64,000 nt of DNA, taken from positions 88,027 through 152,026 of the forward strand of contig JAEWSG010000226.1 in the NCBI GenBank assembly GCA_023398495.1. The letters are read 5' to 3'. Both the position numbers and the translations under genes were made by a program. The stretch comes from Bacillota bacterium. Its GTDB lineage: Bacteria; Bacillota; Clostridia; Acetivibrionales; Acetivibrionaceae. Of this stretch, positions 27,627 through 35,039 are shown in pieces (positions within the stretch are counted from its first letter, which is position 1; each line of letters opens with the position of its first letter). The notes below the pieces were generated by a model. It saw only the letters and a list, made by a program, of their open reading frames with translations, was not told the DNA's origin and did not search any database.

Positions 27627-27827
27627 ATAATAGATTCCTTGGCCTTAATGCCTCGGTGTTGCGCCGCGGTCGAGTTTTGCTATTCAAACTTCACCCGGAT
27701 GTGCGCAATTCGCGTCGCTACCACTACTGTGGCAACTTAAAATGGATCCTGCGGTTGTTGCACAGTAGTGGTGCTCTGCTGAAGTGTCACATCCAGATAT
27801 TAGAATTGTTAGCAAGGAATCTATTAT
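27627..27827 (+). ncRNA. Putative retron msr-msd RNA (downstream of the RT gene)
   Basis: A 201-nt element. The ends ATAATAGATTCCTTG (27627-27641) and CAAGGAATCTATTAT (27813-27827) are perfectly complementary over 15 nt, as retron a1/a2 arms are. After a1 come small GC-rich hairpins (27641-27675, with CTCG/CGAG). Then a long msd-like structure: base stem GGATGTG (27697-27703) with CACATCC (27788-27794), and an upper stem TACCACTACTGTG (27719-27731) with CACAGTAGTGGTG (27761-27773), extended by four pairs past one bulged G. The a1-small hairpins-long hairpin-a2 order fits the plus strand. A T-rich tract directly after a2 would complete a terminator. Location downstream of, not upstream of, the RT is atypical. 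Confidence 0.8.
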
Positions 27828-27909
27828 TTCTTTTATTTTTTGAGAAAGGTCAGTTACTTTCGGTAGATTTTCTTTATGTATTCCAATCAAAATTGATATG
27901 TAAAGGTGC

Positions 27910-29337
27910 ATGAATTTGAATAAAGAAATAAGTCTTATAGAGAAAACTAACATAAAATACGATTATGAAGAATTAATTCTGAGCTTTTTTGCAACAAAAC
28001 GTAATGCTGTAATACTGGACAGCTCTTTAAAATCAATCGACATAGGACGTTATACTATTATTGCATTTGATCCGTTTATGATGTTTGAATCAAAGGGAAG
28101 CACAGTATACATTAATAAGAAGACTGTTATAAACGGAAATCCTCTTGAAATTCTTAGAAAATACATAAATGACTATAAAATTGAAGATAGCCTTGAGATA
28201 GTGCCTTTTTGTGGGGGGTGCATAGGATATTTCTCTTATGATATTGTAAGGTTTATTGAAGAGCTTCCGCAAATGGCAATAGACCATTTGAAGGTTAGCG
28301 ACATTGTATTTGGTTTTTATAATAAAGCAATAATAATTGACCATTTGGAACGATGTGTATATGCTGTAGGTGCATCATTGGGGGTTGCTGGGCAGAAAGA
28401 AAAGGCTGCAAGGGCGAATCTTGACAAAGTTAAGATTTTACTCGATCAGATATCTCAGAATGAGTATAGGGCGCAATTAGAAAAAGAAAAGGACAGGTTG
28501 CCTTGCAATTTAAAGTCTAACTTCAGCAGAGAAGATTATATAAAGACAGTGGAGAAGGCTAAAGAATACATACGTAACGGAGATATTTTTCAGGTTAACC
28601 TTTCACAGCGTTTCGAAGTAGAAATACATAATGAACCCGATGAACTTTATTTTGATCTTCGCAGGAAATCCCCGGCACCATTTTCTGCCTTTTTGAATTT
28701 TGAGGATATCCAGATAATCAGTTCATCACCTGAGAGGTTTATAAAACTTGAAGGAGACAGGGTTGAAACCAGACCTATAAAGGGTACAAGGCCCAGGGGT
28801 AAGAATAAGGAAGAGGATATAAATTTCAAAAGGGAACTGATGGAGAGTGCAAAGGATAGAGCTGAGCTGACAATGATTATTGATCTTGAAAGAAATGATC
28901 TTGGACGGGTTTGTAAAATAGGCAGTGTATCCGTTGATAGAGATATAGAAGTTGAAGAATATGCTAATGTATTTCATACCGTTTCAACAGTATCTGGTAA
29001 GCTGAAGGATGGATTAGATATTATAGACTGTATATATGCAGCATTTCCAGGGGGTTCTATAACAGGTGCTCCTAAAATAAGAGCTATGGAAATAATTGAG
29101 GAACTTGAGCCCTTTAAAAGAAACATTTATACTGGATCGATTGGCTTTATCGGCTTTGATGGAACTGCGGATTTTAATATAGCTATAAGAACTGTTTTGA
29201 TTAAAGACAAAAAAGCTTATTTTGGTGTAGGTGGTGGAATTGTCTCGGACTCGGATCCAGTAAAGGAGTATGAAGAAACTCTTCACAAGGGCGAAAAAAT
29301 GCTTGAAGTTTTTGGTGGTGGAAAATATGAGAGATGA
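27910..29337 (+). CDS. pabB: Aminodeoxychorismate synthase component I
   Basis: 475 residues, PabB length. It converts chorismate plus ammonia to 4-amino-4-deoxychorismate for folate synthesis. Seen are the chorismate-binding signature PIKGTRPRGKN, AELTMIIDLERNDLGRVCKIGSV, FHTVSTVSGKL, and AAFPGGSITGAPKIRAMEII. TrpE-like enzymes share this fold, but the PIKGTRPRG lysine motif and the pabC overlap favour PabB. The glutaminase PabA is not in the window. AAAGGTG precedes ATG. It follows the retron-like ncRNA by 82 nt. Confidence 0.93.
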   Translation: MNLNKEISLIEKTNIKYDYEELILSFFATKRNAVILDSSLKSIDIGRYTIIAFDPFMMFESKGSTVYINKKTVINGNPLEILRKYINDYKIEDSLEIVPFCGGCIGYFSYDIVRFIEELPQMAIDHLKVSDIVFGFYNKAIIIDHLERCVYAVGASLGVAGQKEKAARANLDKVKILLDQISQNEYRAQLEKEKDRLPCNLKSNFSREDYIKTVEKAKEYIRNGDIFQVNLSQRFEVEIHNEPDELYFDLRRKSPAPFSAFLNFEDIQIISSSPERFIKLEGDRVETRPIKGTRPRGKNKEEDINFKRELMESAKDRAELTMIIDLERNDLGRVCKIGSVSVDRDIEVEEYANVFHTVSTVSGKLKDGLDIIDCIYAAFPGGSITGAPKIRAMEIIEELEPFKRNIYTGSIGFIGFDGTADFNIAIRTVLIKDKKAYFGVGGGIVSDSDPVKEYEETLHKGEKMLEVFGGGKYER

Positions 29338-30124
29338 TAACAAATTTGTAAGCACATATGATTATGGATTTTTATATGGCTTTAGTATATTTGAGACGTT
29401 TTATGTCGATGAAAACGGAAAAGTTTTTTTGTTGGAAAAGCACATTGATCGTATGATGAAGTCATCGGAATTCTTTGGAATTGAGCACAAAATGACAAAG
29501 TCTGGATTGATGGATAAAGTATTTTCGTATATAAGACAAAACAAAATCTCAGATGTGATTTTAAGGATGACGCTGACTGCAGGAAACCTTCAAAAGGGCA
29601 TAATACCTCAATTATTGTTTACTTGCCGGGAAAATACATATACAGTTGAAAAACTAGCTAAAGGGTGTAGGCTTTTGTTGTCGCAGGTCAGGAAAAGTGA
29701 GAATTCAATTATTCTTAGACACAAGACCTCAAATTACCTTGAAAACTTGTTTTTAATGAACAAAGCGATAGAAGAAGGGTTTGATGATGCTATTTTTATA
29801 AACTCTATATCCAATGTTACAGAAACTGCCAAGAGCAATGTTTTCTTTGTAAAAGACAATATAATTTGCACACCGGATATAAATTGTGGCCTGCTTCCGG
29901 GTGTAATCAGAGAATGGGTTATAAGTGAAGCAGACCGCCAAAATATTGAGTGCAGAAGTGGATTCTACAATATAAATGATTTTGTAGGTGCAGATGAAGT
30001 TTTTGTAACAAATTCAGCAATGGGAATAATGCATGTTAAATCCATTGACGGAAGGTGTATTAATAATGGAATTTGTGGCCCTGTTACACAAAAACTTGCT
30101 TTTATTCTGCGCCCGCACCAATAA
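29327..30124 (+). CDS. pabC: 4-amino-4-deoxychorismate lyase (class IV aminotransferase fold)
   Basis: 265 residues, PLP fold type IV. It opens with DYGFLYGFSIFETFYVDENGKVFLLEKHIDRM and contains the PLP-lysine region RHKTSNYLENLFLMNKAIEEGFDDAIFIN. It ends with the phosphate-binding LLPGVIREWVISEA and ADEVFVTNSAMGIMHVKSIDG. It produces 4-aminobenzoate and pyruvate. The ATG at 29327 is chosen because GGTGGTG precedes it and the gene then overlaps pabB by 11 nt; the longer frame from 29270 lies inside pabB. Its 3' end overlaps the convergent lipoprotein gene by 23 nt. A branched-chain aminotransferase is unlikely given pabB. Confidence 0.88.
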   Translation: MRDDNKFVSTYDYGFLYGFSIFETFYVDENGKVFLLEKHIDRMMKSSEFFGIEHKMTKSGLMDKVFSYIRQNKISDVILRMTLTAGNLQKGIIPQLLFTCRENTYTVEKLAKGCRLLLSQVRKSENSIILRHKTSNYLENLFLMNKAIEEGFDDAIFINSISNVTETAKSNVFFVKDNIICTPDINCGLLPGVIREWVISEADRQNIECRSGFYNINDFVGADEVFVTNSAMGIMHVKSIDGRCINNGICGPVTQKLAFILRPHQ

Positions 30125-30782
30125 ATATTCCTGAAACTGAATCCTTCTCTATTGAGAAAATTATACCGCCGTATACAGTGCCTGCAACAATAAGGTCAGA
30201 GTCCCCGTTGTTTTCAGCAGGATCAATTTCCGGTTTATAAGCCTCAAGAACTTCGGATCTCTTACTTCCAATACCAATTCCGCGGCTTGTTTTATATGTA
30301 CATGGCTTGTTTATATCTATTGATCCTACACTGACAGCATTTTCAGTTTTTACAATGTTTAAAATGATTCCTTTTTCGTTGTAAACCCATGTTTGGTGCT
30401 CTAAGCCATCGGAACCCCAGACTAAAAAATCAGATTTTTCTTCCGGTTCGCCTAAGTTTTTTACAACATCATCTGAATTCAAAGAAAGGTTTAATGGTCC
30501 TATTGAGTCGTTTCTCAAAAGGTCGAAACCAAGTGTTGAATAATCAGTTTCGGTGTTTTCGGGAGTTTTATCGGGAGTATTATCTGGTTCTTGAGTTTTG
30601 CTGGCAGTAGCTGTCTGATTATTTTCAGAATTCTGTGTAGTTGCTGTTGCATCAGGAGTACTTGTTACTGTGCTTTCCACTTTATCTGAAGTGATTGGAG
30701 TTTCATTGTTTCTGTTGTTGGAACAACCGCATAAAGCCACCGAGATTACCAGTGATGCAAAAATAATGCTGAATAATTTCAT
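30102..30782 (-). CDS. Putative lipoprotein of unknown function
   Basis: 226 residues. The signal peptide ends in a lipobox-like VALCGC with the lipidated cysteine at position 20. A Ser/Thr/Asn-rich linker runs to about residue 80 (SKTQEPDNTPDKTPENTETD), then a compact domain begins FDLLRNDSIGPLNLSLNSDDVVKNLGEPEEK. That domain has the two-half SmpA/OmlA-like look (GIGSKRSEVLEAYKPEI in the second half). Function is not recognised; surface-exposed, membrane-anchored. Confidence 0.75.
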   Translation of the reverse strand: MKLFSIIFASLVISVALCGCSNNRNNETPITSDKVESTVTSTPDATATTQNSENNQTATASKTQEPDNTPDKTPENTETDYSTLGFDLLRNDSIGPLNLSLNSDDVVKNLGEPEEKSDFLVWGSDGLEHQTWVYNEKGIILNIVKTENAVSVGSIDINKPCTYKTSRGIGIGSKRSEVLEAYKPEIDPAENNGDSDLIVAGTVYGGIIFSIEKDSVSGIFIGAGAE

Positions 30783-31066
30783 TTGTCCTTTGCCCCTTTC
30801 CGGACTAAATTTTGTAGTATAACTGGAACCTTCTTATTCTATAACATTTATGGACATTAATAAAGTTTTTTGAACTTATGATGGAAATAATTGTATGGAA
30901 TTTTACGCGAGCAATTTGCTATGTGATGAAAAGTTGATAAGAGTAGGACGTTAAAAAAAGAAAAAATATTTTTCTCCCAAAATAAAGCGGAATATATGAA
31001 CTTTAGGCCTCAAAAATCAAAATAAACAAAAAACAACTCCCAAATAACAAAAAAGCGTGAACCCCG
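30783..31066. other. Intergenic stretch without recognisable gene
   Basis: AT-rich DNA between the lipoprotein start and the IS element. It should hold the lipoprotein promoter on the minus strand. No ORF with a ribosome site, no terminator and no repeat was seen. Confidence 0.6.
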
Positions 31067-32462
31067 CATAACTGTAGTGTATAATTGTAATTGACAAAAA
31101 AACAAAACACTTAAGAAAGCAGGGATCACCTATGGCTATTATAGCACAACAAACAATGTTTTTGTGGAGTGATGTTGAAGAATTAGGAGATTTAGAAAGA
31201 TTAAAATTGGTACTAGAATATATGCCTGATGAAGAATTAATGCAAATGATTGAGAATGATCGAAAAAATGGACGAGATGATTATCCAGTCAGAGCAATGT
31301 GGAATGGGATTTTAGCAGGAGTAGTATTTCAACACATATCCGTAGAAAGTCTACGAAGAGAACTTGCGAGGAATGCTCAACTGAGGTTTATGTGTGGATT
31401 ATATAAAACTGGAAAAAAGGCTGTTCCTCCAGAATGGGTATTTACAAGATTTTTAAAAAAGCTTATGAAATATGAAGAAGAAATAAAACAAATTTTTGAA
31501 AAGCTTGTTGATGAGCTGTACAAAATAGTAGTAGATTTTGGAAAGAATTTAGCAATTGATGGCAAAGCCATTCAATCCTTGGCAAATAGTTATAATAAAA
31601 ATCAAACACCTGATGGAAGAAGAGAAACAGATGCAGATTACGGAAAAAAGGAATACAAAGGGACACATAAAGACGGAAGTACATGGGAAAAGATAGTGAA
31701 ATGGTTTGGCTATAAAGTACACTTAATAGTAGATGCTGACTATGAGCTTCCAATTGCATATAGTATTACGAAAGCGTCTAAACCAGATATTAATGAGGCA
31801 CATGAAATGATTGATGAACTTTCACAGGAACGTCCTAAAATTCTTGAAACATGTGAAACAATTGAAGCAGACAGAGGGTATGATGATACAAAACTAATCG
31901 AAAAGCTATGGGATAATTATAAAATAAAGCCTGTAATACAAATTAGAAATATGTGGAAAGACATTGATGAAACTCGAACATTAGAAGGTTATGAAAATGT
32001 AGTATACAACTATGAAGGAAGAGTATATTGCTATTGCATGGAAACAGGAACAAAACGAGAGATGGTTTCAGGCGGATTTGAGTCAGAACGAGAAGCACTG
32101 AAAAAGCTTTGTCCATCAAAACAATATGGTTTCACTTGCAAATATGCAGCAAAATGTCCTGTTAGAGCAGGAATACGAATTAAGTTAAAAGAAGATCGGA
32201 GAATATTTACACCTATAGATCGAGCAAGCTATAAGTTTGAAAAACTTTATAAGCTTAGAACTTCTGTAGAAAGAGTAAATAGCCGATTAGACGAGTCATT
32301 TGGTTTTGAAAAGCATTATATTAGAGGCAAAAAGAAAATGGAAGTTCGATGTGGTTTGGCTTTGTGTGTAATGCTTGCAATGGCAGTTGGTAGAATAAAA
32401 GAAAAGCAGTACGATAAAATAAGAAGTTTAGTTAAGCCTGCATAAATTATCATGCAGTTATG
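31067..32462 (+). mobile_element. Insertion sequence with DDE transposase
   Basis: The transposase gene is bracketed by imperfect ~21-nt inverted repeats sharing CATAACTG and then ATAATT. The left arm begins at 31067; the right arm ends at 32462 (read inward on the minus strand). I could not identify a target duplication, so the outer ends may lie a few bases further out. Confidence 0.7.
31132..32445 (+). CDS. DDE transposase (IS1182/IS4-like)
   Basis: 437 residues and apparently intact. The N-terminal DUF772-like region (DYPVRAMWNGILAGVVFQHIS) is followed by the catalytic triad contexts NLAIDGKAIQS (first Asp), IEADRGYDD (second Asp) and RTSVERVNSRLDE (Glu). A Cys cluster lies between them (CKYAAKCPVRAG). 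This pattern is usual for IS1182-type and related IS4-superfamily enzymes; the exact family needs a database comparison. The intact frame and clear ends suggest a recent or still active insertion. Confidence 0.88.
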   Translation: MAIIAQQTMFLWSDVEELGDLERLKLVLEYMPDEELMQMIENDRKNGRDDYPVRAMWNGILAGVVFQHISVESLRRELARNAQLRFMCGLYKTGKKAVPPEWVFTRFLKKLMKYEEEIKQIFEKLVDELYKIVVDFGKNLAIDGKAIQSLANSYNKNQTPDGRRETDADYGKKEYKGTHKDGSTWEKIVKWFGYKVHLIVDADYELPIAYSITKASKPDINEAHEMIDELSQERPKILETCETIEADRGYDDTKLIEKLWDNYKIKPVIQIRNMWKDIDETRTLEGYENVVYNYEGRVYCYCMETGTKREMVSGGFESEREALKKLCPSKQYGFTCKYAAKCPVRAGIRIKLKEDRRIFTPIDRASYKFEKLYKLRTSVERVNSRLDESFGFEKHYIRGKKKMEVRCGLALCVMLAMAVGRIKEKQYDKIRSLVKPA

Positions 32463-32646
32463 GTGATATTTAGTGTCCCTTACATATAGCTATGGAGTAG
32501 GGTTATTTGTTGATGAAATCTATGTGATATTTGTGAATATTCAATTTTAAAATAATATTTTGTACATAAAATTCATAATAGACTCTCATAAATTGTCATC
32601 GAATTAAGGCTTAATATAACATTTAGATAAAAAATGTTCACAAAGC

Positions 32647-32719
32647 AAAAAGCATTACGCACAATGGGTTTGACAATAATGCTAATTTTAGTTATAATTT
32701 ATTAGCAATAATGCTTTTT
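32647..32719 (+). promoter_or_regulatory. tadA promoter (perfect sigma-A consensus) flanked by inverted repeat
   Basis: TTGACA (32670-32675), 17-nt spacer, TATAAT (32693-32698). Perfect 11-nt arms AAAAAGCATTA (32647-32657) and TAATGCTTTTT (32709-32719) flank the promoter; the right arm abuts the AGGAG ribosome site. The arms could be an operator. The rest of 32463-32732 has no gene. Confidence 0.8.
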
Positions 32720-32732
32720 AGGAGCGTATTAA

Positions 32733-33197
32733 TTGGAAAATGGTTGCCTTTTTATGAAAGAGGCTTTAAAGGAAGCGAAAAAAGCTTATAAGAAGGATGA
32801 GACTCCGGTTGGTGCAGTTATAGTAAGAGATGGCAAAGTGATAGCAAGGGGACACAATGAGAAGGAACTTAAAAACGATCCTACCCTTCATGCTGAGATA
32901 TCTGCTATAAGGAAAGCATGCAAGAAGCTTGATTCCTGGAGGCTCAATGATTGTGACATGTATGTTACGTTAGAGCCGTGTGCAATGTGTGCGGGGGCCA
33001 TTATTCAGGCAAGAGTGGGGAGGCTTTTTATAGGCACAACCGATCCCAAAGCGGGTGCAGTCGGTTCGGTGGTTGATTTATTAGGTGTAGACAAGTTCAA
33101 CCACAGGGTTGAGGTTTACTACGGATTGTTGATGGAAGAGTGTTCAAAGATTTTGAAGGACTTTTTCAAGGAACTAAGGCAAAGAAAAAATAAATAA
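32733..33197 (+). CDS. tadA: tRNA-specific adenosine deaminase
   Basis: 154 residues. It converts A34 of tRNA-Arg(ACG) to inosine. The zinc-deaminase motif is complete: HAEISA with His53 and Glu55, and PCAMC with Cys83 and Cys86. The start is TTG at 32733, supported by AGGAG 8 nt upstream and by alignment of LFMKEALKEAKKAYKKDETPVGAVIV with the usual TadA N-terminus. tRNA-Ser follows 6 nt after the stop and is probably cotranscribed. Confidence 0.92.
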   Translation: MENGCLFMKEALKEAKKAYKKDETPVGAVIVRDGKVIARGHNEKELKNDPTLHAEISAIRKACKKLDSWRLNDCDMYVTLEPCAMCAGAIIQARVGRLFIGTTDPKAGAVGSVVDLLGVDKFNHRVEVYYGLLMEECSKILKDFFKELRQRKNK

Positions 33198-33203
33198 TTA
33201 TAT

Positions 33204-33294
33204 GGAGGCGTATCGAAGTGGTCATAACGAGCCTGACTCGAAATCAGGTTGTCGCGTAAGCGGCACGTGAGTTCGAATCTCACCGCCTCCGCCA
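33204..33294 (+). tRNA. tRNA-Ser (anticodon CGA)
   Basis: A 91-nt class II tRNA: acceptor GGAGGCG/CGCCTCC, anticodon arm CCTGA-CTCGAAA-TCAGG with CGA at 33239-33241 (reads TCG), a long variable arm (TTGTCGCGTAAGCGGCACG), the T arm, and encoded GCCA end. Confidence 0.95.
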
Positions 33295-33338
33295 AGAGCC
33301 TGTTTGTAGTCAATGTCTACAACAGGCTCTTTATTTTT
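33295..33338 (+). terminator. Terminator after tRNA-Ser
   Basis: AGAGCCTGTT-GTAG pairs with CTACAACAGGCTCT, followed by TTATTTTTG. A second hairpin-plus-T7 structure lies at 33351-33373. The remaining sequence to 33578 shows no gene. Confidence 0.85.
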
Positions 33339-33578
33339 GTTCTTTTATACCCGCTCTTTTGAGGGCGTTTTTTTGCTTCTGCAGAAAACGGATATACCTA
33401 TACCTGAACCCTTGTCCGATTCTCCGGTTCTTTAACTGGATTTTGGTTTGAGATGTTGAATTTTGCAGAAATATAGTATTTGTAAGTTGTATCTTTTGAA
33501 AATGTGAAACCTAACTTGAAATCAAGCTATATCTGTGATAATATATATCTCGAATATGGCAAAGGAGGGTTTTCATCT

Positions 33579-34793
33579 ATGATTGGTAGAGAGTTATATA
33601 TGAGCCGTATCCGTCCTTTTATCGGAAATGAGCTTGTTAAGGTTTTAACCGGCATTCGCCGAAGCGGAAAGTCAGTCATGCTGGATTTGATTAAGCGAGA
33701 GCTGGTTGCCTCCGGCGTAAATGAAGATCAGTTTATTTTTATCAACTTTGAAAATATGAGCAACGCACACCTTTGTTTTGCGGAAGCACTGCATAAGGAG
33801 GTCACTCGACGTGTAAATGGCATCTCCGGGAAGGCATATCTTTTTTTTGACGAGATTCAGGAAGTCGTTGGCTGGGAAAAGTGTATCAATTCCTTTCGGG
33901 TTGAATTTAATTGTGATATCTATATCACCGGCTCAAACGCCAAGCTGCTTTCGGGAGAGCTGGCCACATACCTTGCCGGGAGATATGTGGAATTTGTGAT
34001 TTATCCCTTTTCCTTTGGAGAGTTCTCGGAGCTGTATCATACCGTTTTTCCTGACTCCGATTCGAGAGCGATGTTTATCCGATACCTTACCGACGGGGGG
34101 ATGCCGTATTTGAGCAACCTCCGCTATGCCGAACAGCCGAGCCGTCAGTATCTGCAAGACCTCTATAATTCTGTTGTCCTTAAAGATATCGTAAAACGCA
34201 ACAGCATTCGTGATGTTGACCTGCTGGAGCGTATCATCGCATACATTACGGCAAACGTTGGAACGACTTTCTCCGCTACGGCGATTTCAAAATATCTCAA
34301 AAGCGAGGGACGCACTGTTGCACCGGAAACAATCTTAAACTACATCAAGGCTTGCGAGGATGCCTTTCTGTTTTACCGTGTCCGCAGGCAGGACTTACAG
34401 GGTAAGAAGATTCTAACTGTCAATGAAAAATACTACATTGCTGACCACGGAATCAGAGAGGCTGTTTTTGGCGGGAATATGAAGGATATCAACCTCATTT
34501 TCGAGAACATCGTGTATATGGAACTCCTACGGCGAGGGTATAAGGTCACCGTTGGAAAAGCAGGGGAAAAAGAGATTGATTTTATTGCTGAAAAGCAAGC
34601 ACAGAAGCTCTACGTTCAGGTAGCTTATCTGCTGGCATCCGAGGAAACGGTCCAGCGTGAATTCGGAGCATATGAAACGATCAGGGACAACTTTCCCAAG
34701 TATGTTGTGTCGTATGATGAATTCGATATGAGCAGGGACGGACTGAAGCATACGAATATACGTGAGTTCTTGTTGTCTGAACAATGGAATTGA
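33579..34793 (+). CDS. AAA-14/DUF4143 family ATPase, probably acquired
   Basis: 404 residues. Walker A is TGIRRSGKSVML and Walker B is YLFFDEIQEV, followed by ITGSNAKLLSGELATYLAGRYVEFVIYPFSFGEF, typical of the AAA_14 ATPases. The C-terminal DUF4143 part carries a PD-(D/E)XK-like EIDFIAEKQAQKLYVQV. ATG at 33579 follows AAAGGAGGG; the longer frame from 33504 has no ribosome site. The gene is visibly richer in G+C than its neighbours and lies just behind tRNA-Ser, which suggests horizontal acquisition. Function in cells is unclear; members are often seen with mobile DNA. Confidence 0.85.
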   Translation: MIGRELYMSRIRPFIGNELVKVLTGIRRSGKSVMLDLIKRELVASGVNEDQFIFINFENMSNAHLCFAEALHKEVTRRVNGISGKAYLFFDEIQEVVGWEKCINSFRVEFNCDIYITGSNAKLLSGELATYLAGRYVEFVIYPFSFGEFSELYHTVFPDSDSRAMFIRYLTDGGMPYLSNLRYAEQPSRQYLQDLYNSVVLKDIVKRNSIRDVDLLERIIAYITANVGTTFSATAISKYLKSEGRTVAPETILNYIKACEDAFLFYRVRRQDLQGKKILTVNEKYYIADHGIREAVFGGNMKDINLIFENIVYMELLRRGYKVTVGKAGEKEIDFIAEKQAQKLYVQVAYLLASEETVQREFGAYETIRDNFPKYVVSYDEFDMSRDGLKHTNIREFLLSEQWN

Positions 34794-34832
34794 GTTTCTG
34801 CTATTTCCTTTTGAAAAGAACTGCCAATAAGA

Positions 34833-34876
34833 AACTGCCAGTCATGGTTTGCATGCTATGACGGGCAGTTGTTTTT
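34833..34876 (+). terminator. Terminator of the AAA ATPase gene
   Basis: AACTGCC and GTCAT pair with ATGAC and GGCAGTT across a short internal loop, then GTTTTTA. Confidence 0.8.
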
Positions 34877-34900
34877 AGCCAAGAGGTGTAAAATCCCGCT

Positions 34901-34970
34901 AACAATCTAAAGAAAATCCAAAAAAACAAAGTACTTTAAATTTTTTCCGATTCATTTCATACTATAATTA
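34901..34970 (+). promoter_or_regulatory. Duplicated promoter block, copy A (sugar transport operon)
   Basis: A 70-nt block identical except for two positions to 44301-44370. It contains TATAAT at 34963-34968 without a recognisable -35 box, preceded by an A-rich then T-rich tract with AGTACTTT. A good -10 with a missing -35 indicates an activator-dependent promoter. The likely activator is the AraC-type response regulator at 40849. A short hairpin AAGG..ATAT/ATATCCTT follows in the leader. Confidence 0.7.
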
Positions 34971-35039
34971 AACCATTAAGATTGAAGTAAGGGCATATCA
35001 AAAATATCCTTATTAACAATTTTTTAGGGGGGCATAAAA

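Noticed and set aside
27656..27913. 85-residue plus-strand frame across the structured element before pabB
   Set aside because: It begins inside the putative ncRNA, has no ribosome site, and its sequence follows the hairpin arms; the RNA explanation fits better.
31132..32445. Composite transposon carrying tadA and tRNA-Ser
   Set aside because: Only one IS copy is visible and tadA/tRNA-Ser are housekeeping genes; a single IS insertion suffices.
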